A program made the position numbers and the translations under genes. The notes under the pieces are model-generated. The model was not told the DNA's origin. It did no database searches and worked only from the letters and a program-made list of their open reading frames with translations. A stretch of 64,000 nucleotides of DNA from Cryobacterium arcticum (GTDB taxonomy: Bacteria > Actinomycetota > Actinomycetes > Actinomycetales > Microbacteriaceae): NCBI RefSeq assembly GCF_003185895.1, contig NZ_QHLY01000003.1, forward strand, positions 1 through 64,000, given 5' to 3'. Positions 1 to 8,015 of the stretch are shown here, one piece after another (the stretch's first letter is position 1; the number at the start of each line of letters is the position of its first letter).

Positions 1-23
1 GCGGATTCATGGCCAACCAAACA

Positions 24-98
24 TCCACGAAGTCCTGAGACATCAAAACTCCACGATGTATTGAGACATCAACTATCCACGATGTCCTGAGACATCAC
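24..98. repeat. three tandem 26-bp-period direct repeats
   Basis: Three imperfect copies of a unit of the form TCCACGATGTCCTGAGACATC start at positions 24, 50 and 76, exactly 26 bp apart. The last copy contains a perfect inverted repeat, GATGTC-CTGA-GACATC (81-96); the other two keep the GACATC arm with one or two changes in the left arm. No gene overlaps the array. Such short arrays can flank IS481-like transposase genes in related actinobacteria, but no transposase lies inside the window, so the mobile-element link is only a suggestion. Confidence 0.6.
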
Positions 99-120
99 AT
101 CGCGTTCTTGGGGGCTTAGC

Positions 121-2013
121 TCACGGTTCGGGGAGGCGTTCGGGGGCCTGGTCGGCGTAGAGGGTGGCGTAGGTGCCGCGTAGCGCGAGCAGCTCGCGGT
201 GGGTGCCGCTCTCCACCACCCGGCCGCCGTCGATCACGAAGATCACGTCGGCGGTGACGATGGTGGACAGCCGGTGCGCGATCGCGATGGTCGTGCGGCC
301 CCGCGAGGCGGTGTCGAGGGCAGCCTGCACGACCCGCTCGGAGATCGCGTCCAGTGCGCTGGTGGCCTCGTCGAGAATCAGCACCTCCGGGTCTTTCAGC
401 AGCACCCGGGCGATCGCCACTCGCTGCTTCTCACCACCGGAGAGCCGGTAACCGCGTTCGCCCACCACGGTGTCGTACCCGTCGGGGAACGACTCGATGG
501 TGTTGTGGATGTTGGCGGCCCGCGCCGCGGTCTCGAGCTCGGCATCCGTCGCGTCGGGTTTGGCGTAGCGCAGGTTCTCGGCGATGGTGGCGTGGAACAG
601 GTAGGTCTCCTGGCTGACGATGCCGATGTGGGAGACCAGCGACTCCTGGGCGAGGTCGCGCACGTCCACGCCGGAGAACAGCACCCGGCCGGCCGAGGCC
701 TCGTAGAAGCGGGGAATCAGGTACGACACCGTGGTCTTGCCCGCGCCGGACGGCCCGACGAAGGCGGCGAACTCACCGGGTTCGATCGTGAACGAGACCG
801 CGTCGAGGGTGGGCCGGGATGCCTCGGCCGCGTCCGGGTAGGCGAAGGTGACGGCGTCGAACTGCACCCGCCCGGTCACTTCGGGCACCGGGCGGGCGTC
901 GGGGGCGTCGCTGATGGCCGGGGTGAGGTCGAGGTACTGGAAGATGCGAGCGAACAGGGCGCTGGAGGTTTGCAGGTCGAGGGCCACCCGCATCAGGCCG
1001 AGCAGCGGGAAGAGTAGCCGGGCCTGCACGGTGGTGAATGCCACGATGGTGCCGGCGGTGATGTCGGTGGCGCCGCCCGTGAGCAGCAGGCCGGCGACCA
1101 GGTAGACGATGGCAGGGATGCTCGACAGGAAGATGCTGACCATGGCGAAGAACCACTGACCGCTCATCTGCTGGCTGACCTGCAGGTGCACCTGGTTGTC
1201 GTTCTCGTCGGCGTAGCGGGCGATCTCCGTCTTCTGCCGGGTGAAACTCTTCGACAGCAGGATGCCCGACACGCTCAGGGTCTCCTGGGTGATGGCCGTC
1301 ATATCGGAGAGCGACTCCTGGGTCTTCGCCGCGATCCGCGCCCGCACCTGGCCGACCCGGCGTTGCGCCACCACCAGGATCGGCATCAGGATCAGCGCCA
1401 CCACGGTGAGTTGCCAGTTGAGCAGCAGCATCGCGACGAACGCCGCGATCACCGTGACGGAGTTGCCTAGCACGCTCGAGACGGTGTTCGTGAGCACCCC
1501 GGCTACACCGCCGACGTCGTTCTGCAGCCGGGACTGGATCACACCGGTTTTCGTGCGGGTGAAGAAGCTGAGTTCCATGGCCTGCAGGTGGCTGAACAGC
1601 CGCACCCGCAGCTCGCCCATCACCGAGTTGCCCACGGTGGCGGTGAGCCAGGTCTGCCACACCCCGAGCAGCGCTGTGGTGACGTAGGCGGCGATCATCA
1701 ACGCCACCAGCACCGACAGGGCCTGCAGATTGGGCCCGCCCGACGGCGGGAACAGGCCCACGTCGAACGCCCGCTCGATCAGGAGTGGCGGCAACACCGA
1801 CAGGGCGGCCGAGACGAGTACCAGAATCACCGTGACGGTGAGCTTGCGGCTGTGGCCGGCGAACAGCGCCCGGATGCGCGCGAGCAGGTGGGGAATCTGC
1901 GGGGCCTCCGCGTTCAGCGCCCGCTGGGCCTCGACGTCATCGCCGCCGACCCGCGTGCGGCGCCCCCGGAACTGGTCTGCGGGGCGTGCTCCCCCGCCGT
2001 GCATTCCGCTCAT
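121..2013 (-). CDS. ABC multidrug-type exporter (fused TMD-NBD half transporter)
   Basis: A 630-residue ABC exporter half-transporter in which the membrane domain (about residues 55-350, six predicted helices) is fused to a C-terminal ATPase (about 385-620). The ATPase has an intact Walker A (GPSGAGKTT), ABC signature (LSGGEKQR), Walker B with catalytic Glu (VLILDEATSALD) and switch His (IAIAHRLS). The architecture is MsbA/LmrA-like, so it should act as a homodimer, or as a heterodimer with an unseen partner, exporting lipids or drugs across the cytoplasmic membrane. No partner half-transporter or regulator is adjacent. The next gene upstream on this strand is a sugar permease, separated by a strong hairpin, so this gene is probably transcribed separately. 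The substrate cannot be inferred. Confidence 0.92.
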   Translation of the reverse strand: MSGMHGGGARPADQFRGRRTRVGGDDVEAQRALNAEAPQIPHLLARIRALFAGHSRKLTVTVILVLVSAALSVLPPLLIERAFDVGLFPPSGGPNLQALSVLVALMIAAYVTTALLGVWQTWLTATVGNSVMGELRVRLFSHLQAMELSFFTRTKTGVIQSRLQNDVGGVAGVLTNTVSSVLGNSVTVIAAFVAMLLLNWQLTVVALILMPILVVAQRRVGQVRARIAAKTQESLSDMTAITQETLSVSGILLSKSFTRQKTEIARYADENDNQVHLQVSQQMSGQWFFAMVSIFLSSIPAIVYLVAGLLLTGGATDITAGTIVAFTTVQARLLFPLLGLMRVALDLQTSSALFARIFQYLDLTPAISDAPDARPVPEVTGRVQFDAVTFAYPDAAEASRPTLDAVSFTIEPGEFAAFVGPSGAGKTTVSYLIPRFYEASAGRVLFSGVDVRDLAQESLVSHIGIVSQETYLFHATIAENLRYAKPDATDAELETAARAANIHNTIESFPDGYDTVVGERGYRLSGGEKQRVAIARVLLKDPEVLILDEATSALDAISERVVQAALDTASRGRTTIAIAHRLSTIVTADVIFVIDGGRVVESGTHRELLALRGTYATLYADQAPERLPEP

Positions 2014-2031
2014 TGCTTCACTCTAAGTCAG

Positions 2032-2063
2032 CGGGCCGACCCTGCAGGTGCAGGGCCGGCCCG
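2032..2063 (-). terminator. hairpin downstream of the sugar ABC operon
   Basis: CGGGCCGACCCTGC pairs with GCAGGGCCGGCCCG around an AGGT loop: a 14-bp stem with one mismatch. It lies 43 bp beyond the stop of the last permease gene and just upstream of the exporter gene. There is no clear U-tract on the minus strand, so it is a GC-rich hairpin of probable terminator function rather than a canonical intrinsic terminator. Confidence 0.55.
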
Positions 2064-2105
2064 TCACAACCCGGCGAGTGTCCCCCGGGCCATGCTTTGC
2101 GGGTG

Positions 2106-3089
2106 TTACCCCTTGGTCGAGCCGGCCAGCAGTCCGCGCACGAAGTAGCGCTGCAGGCTGAAAAACACGATCAGCGGCACGACCAGCGACACGAATGCTG
2201 CCGCTGTCAACCGTTGCCAGTCCTGGCCCCTGGTGCCGGTGAGCTCCGCCAACCGTTGGGTGAGCGGCGCCACATCCTGGGTGCCGCCGGAGAAGATCAA
2301 CGCCACCAGCAGGTCGTTCCAGACCCAGAGGAACTGGAAGATCGCGAACGACGCCAGAGCCGGAACGGCCAGCGGCAGCACGATGCGGAAGAAGACCTGA
2401 CCGTGGCTGGCGCCATCCACTCTCGCCGCTTCGATGACCTCACCCGGAATCTCGGAGATGAAGTTGTGCAGCAGGAAGATCGCCAGCGGAAGCGCGAAGA
2501 TCGTGTGCGCGATCCAGACCGGCAGGTAGCCCTGCTCGGGAATCATCGGGATGATCGAGTGGATCCACTCCTGGCCGGGCCGCAGGAACTGGGTGAACAT
2601 CTGCAGCAGCGGGATCAGGGCGAGCTGCAGCGGAACGATCTGCAGGGCGAAGATCAGCACGAACAGGGCGCCGCTCCACTTGAACTTGATCCAGGCGAAG
2701 GCGTACGCGGCCATCGCGGCGATCACCAACGGGAACAGGGTGGCCGGAATGGCGATCGCCAGCGAGTTCACGAAATAGGCGCCCAGCTGCGGCGACGACT
2801 GCGAGGTGCTGAACAGCACCTCCTGGTAGTTGTCCAGCGTGAATCCCGGGTTCTGGAAGATCGTCCACCAGCCGGTGGTGCTGATCAAACCGGCCGGCCG
2901 GAACGACGAGATGAACAGGCCGAAGGTCGGCAGGGTCCACAGCACCGCGATCACGAGGGCCACCACCGTCGCGGTGCGTGAGGTGAGGCGCTTCTTGACC
3001 CGGGCTGACTTGCCCACGACCTCAGCGGTCGTGTCGACCCTGGTCTTCGTGGCACCCGGGATGGGCAGGTCGACTACGTTGTCGCTCAT
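2106..3089 (-). CDS. carbohydrate ABC transporter permease (MalG/AglG type)
   Basis: A 327-residue inner-membrane permease with six predicted helices after a short basic N-terminal tail. The EAA loop characteristic of importers is visible (EAARVDGASHGQVFFRIVLP, about residues 210-230). It is the second membrane subunit of a sugar importer. Its start overlaps the stop of the upstream permease gene by 4 bp, implying translational coupling. Family resemblance is to MalG/AglG, second permeases of maltose and alpha-glucoside systems. No ATPase gene is present in the operon, so an MsmK/MalK-like ATPase encoded elsewhere probably energises it. Confidence 0.9.
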   Translation of the reverse strand: MSDNVVDLPIPGATKTRVDTTAEVVGKSARVKKRLTSRTATVVALVIAVLWTLPTFGLFISSFRPAGLISTTGWWTIFQNPGFTLDNYQEVLFSTSQSSPQLGAYFVNSLAIAIPATLFPLVIAAMAAYAFAWIKFKWSGALFVLIFALQIVPLQLALIPLLQMFTQFLRPGQEWIHSIIPMIPEQGYLPVWIAHTIFALPLAIFLLHNFISEIPGEVIEAARVDGASHGQVFFRIVLPLAVPALASFAIFQFLWVWNDLLVALIFSGGTQDVAPLTQRLAELTGTRGQDWQRLTAAAFVSLVVPLIVFFSLQRYFVRGLLAGSTKG

Positions 3090-4057
3090 CGGATCTCCCT
3101 CTGCTGACGCAGGACTCGTACGTTGTAGATGACGATCGGCAGCACCAGCAGGAACAGCACGATCGCCAGTGCGGCGCCTCGGCCCTGCTCGCCGGCGCGG
3201 AACGCCTGGGTGTACATCTCGTTGGCGATGACGCTGGTGTTGAAGTTACCGGCGGTCATGGTGCGCACGATGTCGAACACCTTGAGGGTGGCGATCGAGA
3301 TGGTGGTGATCACCACGACCAGCGAACCGCGGATGCCCGGCAGGGTCACGTTGGTGAACCGCTGCCACGGGTTGGTGCCGTCCAACTGTGCGGCCTCGAT
3401 CTGCTCGGTGGGCACACCCTTGATCGCGGCGGAGCAGATCACCATGGCGAACCCGGTCTGGATCCAGATCATCACCACGATCAGCAGGAAGGTGTTGATC
3501 GGCGAGGTCTGCAACCACTGCACCGGTTCGGCCCCGAACCAGACCAGGATCTGGTTGAGCAGGCCGATCTGAGCGTTGTCCCCGGACTTGTAGTCGTAGA
3601 CGAAACGCCAGATGATGCCGGCGCCGACGAAGGAGATGGCCATGGGCATGAAGACCAGGGCCTTGAAGTACTTCTCACCGCGGGACTTGTCGATGAACAT
3701 CGCGTAGGCCAGGCCGATGGCGGTGGAGAGAATCGGAACGACGACGACCCAGATGATCGTGTTGCCCAGGGTGACCAGTGCGGCCGGCTGGGTGAACATC
3801 CAGACGAAGTTCTCGCCGCCCACCCACTCGCCAGAGCTGTTGCTGAAGGCCAGCAGCGAGGTGCGGAAGGCCGGGTAGATGAGTCCGACTGCCAGCAGGA
3901 TCAGGGCGGGGAGGAGGAAGAAGGCAAGTTGCCAGTAGTCGCGCCCGCGTTTGGGCGCCTTGTCGATCAGGAACAGCACGAGCCCGATAACGAGCGAGAA
4001 GGCGGCGAGAGCCGCAACCACCTGAATTATCTTGCCGAGTAGATCTGCGGTCGTCAT
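3086..4057 (-). CDS. carbohydrate ABC transporter permease (MalF/AglF type)
   Basis: A 323-residue permease starting MTTADLLGKI, with a first transmembrane segment, a short cytoplasmic stretch (DKAPKRGRDYW), then the usual MalF-like core and EAA loop (EAAQLDGTNPWQRFTNVTLP). A longer in-frame start at 4213 exists but would run into the coding end of the binding-protein gene and adds a basic, low-complexity leader. The start at 4057 is preceded by GAAGGG at suitable spacing. The extra N-terminal helix and overall sequence resemble AglF-type alpha-glucoside permeases. It pairs with the downstream permease and the upstream lipoprotein. Confidence 0.9.
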   Translation of the reverse strand: MTTADLLGKIIQVVAALAAFSLVIGLVLFLIDKAPKRGRDYWQLAFFLLPALILLAVGLIYPAFRTSLLAFSNSSGEWVGGENFVWMFTQPAALVTLGNTIIWVVVVPILSTAIGLAYAMFIDKSRGEKYFKALVFMPMAISFVGAGIIWRFVYDYKSGDNAQIGLLNQILVWFGAEPVQWLQTSPINTFLLIVVMIWIQTGFAMVICSAAIKGVPTEQIEAAQLDGTNPWQRFTNVTLPGIRGSLVVVITTISIATLKVFDIVRTMTAGNFNTSVIANEMYTQAFRAGEQGRGAALAIVLFLLVLPIVIYNVRVLRQQREIR

Positions 4058-4114
4058 TGGCCGGACCCTTCTATGGTCTCGAGGAGGGGTGGTGGAAAGT
4101 TTGGGGGTAATGCG

Positions 4115-4146
4115 GGGGTGGGCCCGCCTCGCGGCGGACCCACCCC
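4115..4146 (-). promoter_or_regulatory. intercistronic hairpin between binding protein and permeases
   Basis: GGGGTGGGCCCGCC pairs with GGCGGACCCACCCC around TCGC: 14 positions with one mismatch. It lies in the 100-bp gap between the binding-protein stop and the first permease start. Hairpins here are common in ABC importer operons and are thought to raise binding-protein mRNA relative to permease mRNA by partial termination or 3' protection. There is no U-tract. Confidence 0.6.
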
Positions 4147-4157
4147 GGAAAGCGGAA

Positions 4158-5519
4158 CTAGCTCTTCGGCCAGCTCGACTCGATGGTGTCGACGACCTTC
4201 TGGGTGTCGTCACCGCTCAGCCAAGACACGATGCCCTTCCAGAAGGAGTCGGTGCCGACGGCGCCCGGCATCAGGTCAGAACCGTCGAAACGGAAGACCG
4301 TGTTCGGGTCCTGCAGGATCTCGACGCTCTGCTTGAGGATGTCGCTGGATGCGAGCGAGGCGTCCAGACCGGTGTTGGCGCTGATGACGCCGCCCAGCTC
4401 AACGCGGTTGTTCGCCCAGGTGTCGCTGGAGAGGTAGCTCAGCACTGCGGTGATCTCGTCGCTCTCGGCGAAGGCACCGACCAGCTCGCCACCACCGGTG
4501 ACGGCCTGCTCTCCACCGGACTCTGCCGGCGGCAGCAGGAAGGCGTACACGTCGCCGTCAGGAGCAACGGTGACGGCCGACTCATCGGCGTTCTTCCAGA
4601 AGCCCTCGTAGAACGAGGCCTGGTGGTGCAGGGCGCAGGAGCCGTCGAGGACCGGGAGGCCGGCGTCGCCGAACTCCGTGGAGATAATCGACGAGACGTC
4701 GCCGAGTCCACCGTTGACGTAGTCCGGGTTCTTCAGGATGTCGCCGACCGAGTTGAACGCGGTGACGATGGCCGGGTCGTTGAACGGGATCTCGTGCGTG
4801 ACCCACTTGTCGTAGGTCTCGGCGCCGGCCTGGCGCAGGACGTAGTCCTCAATCCAGTCCGTTCCCGGCCAGCCGGTGGCGTCTCCGGATCCGACACCCG
4901 CGCACCACGGCACAGTGCCGTCAGCGGCGATCTGGGCGGTGAGGTCCATCATCTCGTCGAGCGAGGTGGGGATCTCGTAGCCCTTTTCCTCGAACATCGC
5001 GGGTGAGTACCAGACGTAGCCCTTGATGCTGGCCATCAGCGGTGCGGCGTAGAAGGTGCCGTCGGACGCGGTGCCGTAGCCCTTCCAGTCGGTGGACCAC
5101 CACTTGTCGACGTTGGCTTCGACGGCCTCGGGTGCGGGCTTCAGGAAGCCGGCATCGGCCAGCTTGTTGAACAGACCGGGCTGCGGGATGATGCCGATGT
5201 CGGGAGCGCTGCCGCCCTCGGCGAGAACGGCGATCTGAGCCTCGAACTCCTTGGTGCCGGTGTAGTTCACGGCGATACCCGTGCAGGCCTGGAAGTCGGC
5301 CCAGGAGGAGACAAGCCGGTCGGCTTCGTCATCCTGGATGGTGCCACCGATGGTGACCTCGGGGTTGCCTTCGAAAGTTCCGTAATCGGTGTACGCCGAG
5401 CAATCGGTGTCTTCCGCGGTCTGGGCGGCGATATCGCCGGTACAGCCGGTCAGGGCGAGTCCCATCACTGCGGCTGCAGCGACCGGGACAATGAGCCGGC
5501 GGCGCTGTTTCACGCTCAT
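4158..5519 (-). CDS. sugar ABC transporter substrate-binding lipoprotein (AglE type)
   Basis: A 453-residue extracellular solute-binding protein. The start chosen is MSVKQRRR at 5519, preceded by a strong GAGGAGG ribosome site; an in-frame start at 5687 would lie inside the promoter and operator region. It has a lipoprotein signal peptide with lipobox LALTGC, so Cys26 would be lipidated after cleavage. The mature part is a MalE/AglE-type fold that would capture an oligosaccharide for the two downstream permeases. Alpha-glucosides are the closest family guess; the actual sugar is not determinable here. Expression is very likely LacI-controlled, given the operator in its promoter. Confidence 0.92.
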   Translation of the reverse strand: MSVKQRRRLIVPVAAAAVMGLALTGCTGDIAAQTAEDTDCSAYTDYGTFEGNPEVTIGGTIQDDEADRLVSSWADFQACTGIAVNYTGTKEFEAQIAVLAEGGSAPDIGIIPQPGLFNKLADAGFLKPAPEAVEANVDKWWSTDWKGYGTASDGTFYAAPLMASIKGYVWYSPAMFEEKGYEIPTSLDEMMDLTAQIAADGTVPWCAGVGSGDATGWPGTDWIEDYVLRQAGAETYDKWVTHEIPFNDPAIVTAFNSVGDILKNPDYVNGGLGDVSSIISTEFGDAGLPVLDGSCALHHQASFYEGFWKNADESAVTVAPDGDVYAFLLPPAESGGEQAVTGGGELVGAFAESDEITAVLSYLSSDTWANNRVELGGVISANTGLDASLASSDILKQSVEILQDPNTVFRFDGSDLMPGAVGTDSFWKGIVSWLSGDDTQKVVDTIESSWPKS

Positions 5520-5624
5520 GCAAATCCTCCTCGTTGAGTGTTGCCAGTGGCCGATCCGCGAATCCGGGCCGGCCGAAATGTGGTGCAGGTGCTCGTGGTG
5601 ACAAATCTGGAAACGATTGCATAA

Positions 5625-5636
5625 GGAACCGGTTCC
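5625..5636. promoter_or_regulatory. LacI-family operator O1 (GGAACCGGTTCC)
   Basis: A perfect 12-bp palindrome with the central CG typical of LacI-family operators. It lies just downstream of a plausible minus-strand promoter for the sugar operon, so a bound repressor would block initiation there. The identical sequence occurs again at 5757-5768. A looser LacI-like half-palindrome (GAAACGATTGC) lies about 15 bp nearer the binding-protein gene. Confidence 0.8.
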
Positions 5637-5643
5637 ACACCAC

Positions 5644-5672
5644 AAAGTACGGCACGGAACCACGCGCCACAA
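5644..5672 (-). promoter_or_regulatory. candidate promoter of the sugar ABC operon
   Basis: On the minus strand TTGTGG (5667-5672) and TACTTT (5644-5649) are separated by 17 bp, giving a plausible sigma-70-type promoter. Initiation would fall at about 5637, on the edge of the O1 palindrome. Both hexamers are imperfect, so the assignment rests partly on its position next to the operator. Confidence 0.4.
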
Positions 5673-5756
5673 GCCCAAATTGATCACAGATTGACAAAGA
5701 TCGCGCTCTCACGACAAAGGGCCTTCGATCTGATCACGCTTCGGTCCCAAAAATGA

Positions 5757-5768
5757 GGAACCGGTTCC
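5757..5768. promoter_or_regulatory. LacI-family operator O2 (GGAACCGGTTCC)
   Basis: A second exact copy of the 12-bp palindrome, 132 bp from O1 and 58 bp before the repressor start. It probably mediates autoregulation, and DNA looping between O1 and O2 is conceivable. Confidence 0.75.
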
Positions 5769-5826
5769 AGAACTGCCCGGGCAACAGCTATGGTGTGCAC
5801 AGCGGTTCCAAGGACGGAGGCTGGCA

Positions 5827-6837
5827 GTGAGCGCAATTGCCGATGTCGCACGCCTCGCCGGCGTCGCCAAGGCCACCGCTTCCCGTGCACTCAGCGGCCG
5901 CGGGTATGTTTCGGAGGAAACTCGCCTCAAAGTCGTCGCCGCCGCCACCATGATCGGCTACGTCGCGTCACCCAATGCGGCCAGCCTCGTCACCGGCCGC
6001 ACCCAGAGTGTCGGGGTGATCATCCCGTTCATCAGCCGTTGGTTCTTCGCCGAAATTCTCGAGAGCATCGAGCAGGCCCTGCTCGCCCGCGGCTACGACA
6101 TGACCCTGTACAACCTGCCCGCGCCGTCAGAGGAGCGGGAGCGGGTCTTCGATTTCTTCCTCGCCCGCAAGCGCTTCGACGGCGTGATCTCGGTGGGGGT
6201 CGAACTCGCCGACTCCGAGGTGCAACTGCTGCACCGCCTCGGCCGCCCGCTGGTGGGCATCGGCGGCGAGATTCCCGGCGTGCACACCATCGCCATCGAC
6301 GACATCGCCGCGGCGCGGCTGGCCACAGAGCACCTGCTCAGCCTCGGCCATACCGACATCCGGCACATCGGCGGCGACCAGATCGACCAGATGGACTTCG
6401 CCGTGCACACCAAGCGGCTCACCGGCTTCACCCACGCGATGCACGCGGCCGGGCTGCCCACCGACGGCTGTTTCTCGCCCTGCGCCTTCACCGTGCCTGG
6501 CGGCTACGACGTGGGGCTCGCCCTGTTCGGCGACCCGCACCAACGGCCGACCGCCGTGTTCGCGGCGAGCGACGAGATCGCCATCGGGCTCATCATCGCC
6601 GCGCGCGAGCTCGGCATCCAGGTGCCCAGCGAGCTCTCGGTGATCGGCATCGACGGGCATCCGTGCGCGGAGATGTTCCGGCTCACCACCATCGAGCAGC
6701 ACCCCCGAAACCAGGCGCGGATGGCCGTGGAATCGCTGCTCGCCGCCCTCGAGCCCGCGGCGGAACCGGTGGCTGCCGGGCTCACCCGGGCACCGACGAA
6801 CCTGGTCATGCGCTCCAGCACCAGCGCGCCGCGCTGA
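5827..6837 (+). CDS. LacI-family transcriptional repressor
   Basis: A 336-residue regulator with a GTG start. Residues 1-55 hold the LacI helix-turn-helix and hinge (MSAIADVARLAGVAKATASR, then VSEETRLKVVAAA and IGYVASPNA). A periplasmic-binding-protein-like effector domain (about 60-330) follows. It faces the sugar-importer operon across a 307-bp region with two identical operators, so it very probably represses that importer and itself until its sugar ligand binds. The ligand is presumably the transported saccharide or a derivative. Confidence 0.93.
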   Translation: MSAIADVARLAGVAKATASRALSGRGYVSEETRLKVVAAATMIGYVASPNAASLVTGRTQSVGVIIPFISRWFFAEILESIEQALLARGYDMTLYNLPAPSEERERVFDFFLARKRFDGVISVGVELADSEVQLLHRLGRPLVGIGGEIPGVHTIAIDDIAAARLATEHLLSLGHTDIRHIGGDQIDQMDFAVHTKRLTGFTHAMHAAGLPTDGCFSPCAFTVPGGYDVGLALFGDPHQRPTAVFAASDEIAIGLIIAARELGIQVPSELSVIGIDGHPCAEMFRLTTIEQHPRNQARMAVESLLAALEPAAEPVAAGLTRAPTNLVMRSSTSAPR

Positions 6838-6845
6838 CTCGACTG

Positions 6846-6917
6846 CGCAACTGTTGCCCGTGCGGACAACTGCGCCCGGCGCACCGGGCGCAAGTGTCCG
6901 GTGCGGAAACAGTTGCG
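6846..6917. repeat. 72-bp imperfect palindromic element
   Basis: CGCAACTGTT at the left pairs with AACAGTTGCG at the right, and the core CGCCCGG-CGCA-CCGGGCG is perfect. In between, roughly 27 of 34 positions pair. It begins 8 bp after the lacI stop and ends 44 bp before the glycosylase start. The length and symmetry fit a REP/BOX-like extragenic palindrome or a large terminator hairpin for lacI. No second copy of this exact type was found in the window. Confidence 0.65.
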
Positions 6918-6961
6918 GCGCTCACCGGTGAGTGTCGCCCGCTCGGGTTAGCCTCGAGGGG

Positions 6962-7879
6962 ATGAATTCAGATCCAGCCGGGGCGGTCACCCGCTACACG
7001 CCCAGGCGCCCGTTCGACCTGGTCGCCACCATGGCTCCGCACCGGCGCGGCAGCGGCGACCCGACGTTCCGGGCGGATGCCGCCGGCATCTGGCGCACCC
7101 AGCGCACCCCGCTGGGCCCCGCCACCATGTTGCTGCGGCAGGGCACCGACGGGGTGGTGGATGCGCGCGCGTGGGGCGAGGGTGCCCACTGGTGCATCGA
7201 GCAGGTGCCGGCGTTGCTCGGCCATCACGACGACTGGACCGGGCTCGACCTCGGCGCCCACCCGGCTCTCGCCGAGGTGCGCCGCCGCGCACCCGGGGTG
7301 TGGCTCGGCCGGTCGGGTCTGGTGTTCGAGGCGTTGCTGCCGGCGATCCTGGAGCAGAAGGTCACCATCCTCGAAGCCCACCGCGCCTGGTACCGGCTGA
7401 TCCGCGTGCACGGCGAAGTGGCGCCAGGGCCGGCGCCGCTCGGCATGATGGTCTCCCCTGGCCCGGAGCGGTGGCGGCTGGTGCCGTCGTGGGAGTGGCA
7501 CCGGGCCGGGGTCGACCCGCGCCGGTCCCGCACCGCGGTGACGGTGGCGGCCGTCGCCGGTTCTCTCGACCGGCCCGTCGACGTGGTCACCGCGGCCCGG
7601 CGGCTGCAGTCCCTGCCGGGAGTGGGCCGCTGGACCGCGGCCGAGGTGACCCAGCGCTCGCACGGCGACCCGGATTCGGTGAGCGTGGGCGACTATCACC
7701 TTGCCGCCCAGGTGGGCTGGGCCCTCACCGGCTCACCCGTCGACGACGACGGCATGCTCGAACTGCTCGAGCCTTTTCTCGGGCACCGGCACCGGGTGGT
7801 GCGGCTCATCCTGGGCAGCGGCTACCGCGCCCCGCGGCACGGGCCGAAGATGACCATCCAGGATCACCGCTTCCACTGA
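6962..7879 (+). CDS. DNA-3-methyladenine glycosylase II (AlkA-like, HhH-GPD)
   Basis: A 305-residue base-excision-repair glycosylase. The HhH-GPD motif is clear near residues 215-240 (LQSLPGVGRWTAAEVTQ), followed by the catalytic-Asp region SVSVGDYHLAAQ, matching the Asp of E. coli AlkA. Such enzymes excise alkylated purines to start repair. The start at 6962 (MNSDPAG) is preferred; an in-frame start 10 codons upstream has no better ribosome site. It stands alone between lacI and a convergent MFS gene, without an ada-type regulator beside it. Confidence 0.85.
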   Translation: MNSDPAGAVTRYTPRRPFDLVATMAPHRRGSGDPTFRADAAGIWRTQRTPLGPATMLLRQGTDGVVDARAWGEGAHWCIEQVPALLGHHDDWTGLDLGAHPALAEVRRRAPGVWLGRSGLVFEALLPAILEQKVTILEAHRAWYRLIRVHGEVAPGPAPLGMMVSPGPERWRLVPSWEWHRAGVDPRRSRTAVTVAAVAGSLDRPVDVVTAARRLQSLPGVGRWTAAEVTQRSHGDPDSVSVGDYHLAAQVGWALTGSPVDDDGMLELLEPFLGHRHRVVRLILGSGYRAPRHGPKMTIQDHRFH

Positions 7880-7916
7880 GCCCGGCGGCATGCGTGGGCC
7901 TCGCGGCACGCGTTCG

Positions 7917-7952
7917 GCCCGGCGGCACGCGCTGGAACACGTGCCGCCGGGC
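7917..7952. terminator. convergent-gene hairpin terminator
   Basis: GCCCGGCGGCACG pairs perfectly with CGTGCCGCCGGGC (13 bp) around a 10-nt loop. It sits between the convergent glycosylase (+) and MFS (-) genes and could serve both. The surrounding 7880-7990 contains further GGCACGCG/CGCGTGCC-like repeats. There is no T-tract on either strand. Confidence 0.6.
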
Positions 7953-8015
7953 GTAATGCGTGCCGCGGGAGCGTGGGCCCGGGCGGGCAGTCGAGAACCC
8001 GCAGTCAGAACGGGG

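Noticed and set aside
24..98. A CRISPR array
   Set aside because: The spacers would be only a few bases long and the repeats are imperfect; no cas genes are present.
121..2013. A heterodimeric exporter lacking its partner through deletion
   Set aside because: All catalytic motifs are intact, so it can function as a homodimer; nothing in the flanks suggests a lost gene.
5520..5687. A longer start for the AglE-type binding protein
   Set aside because: It would put the promoter region and operator O1 inside the gene and bury the lipoprotein signal; the start at 5519 has a strong GAGGAGG site.
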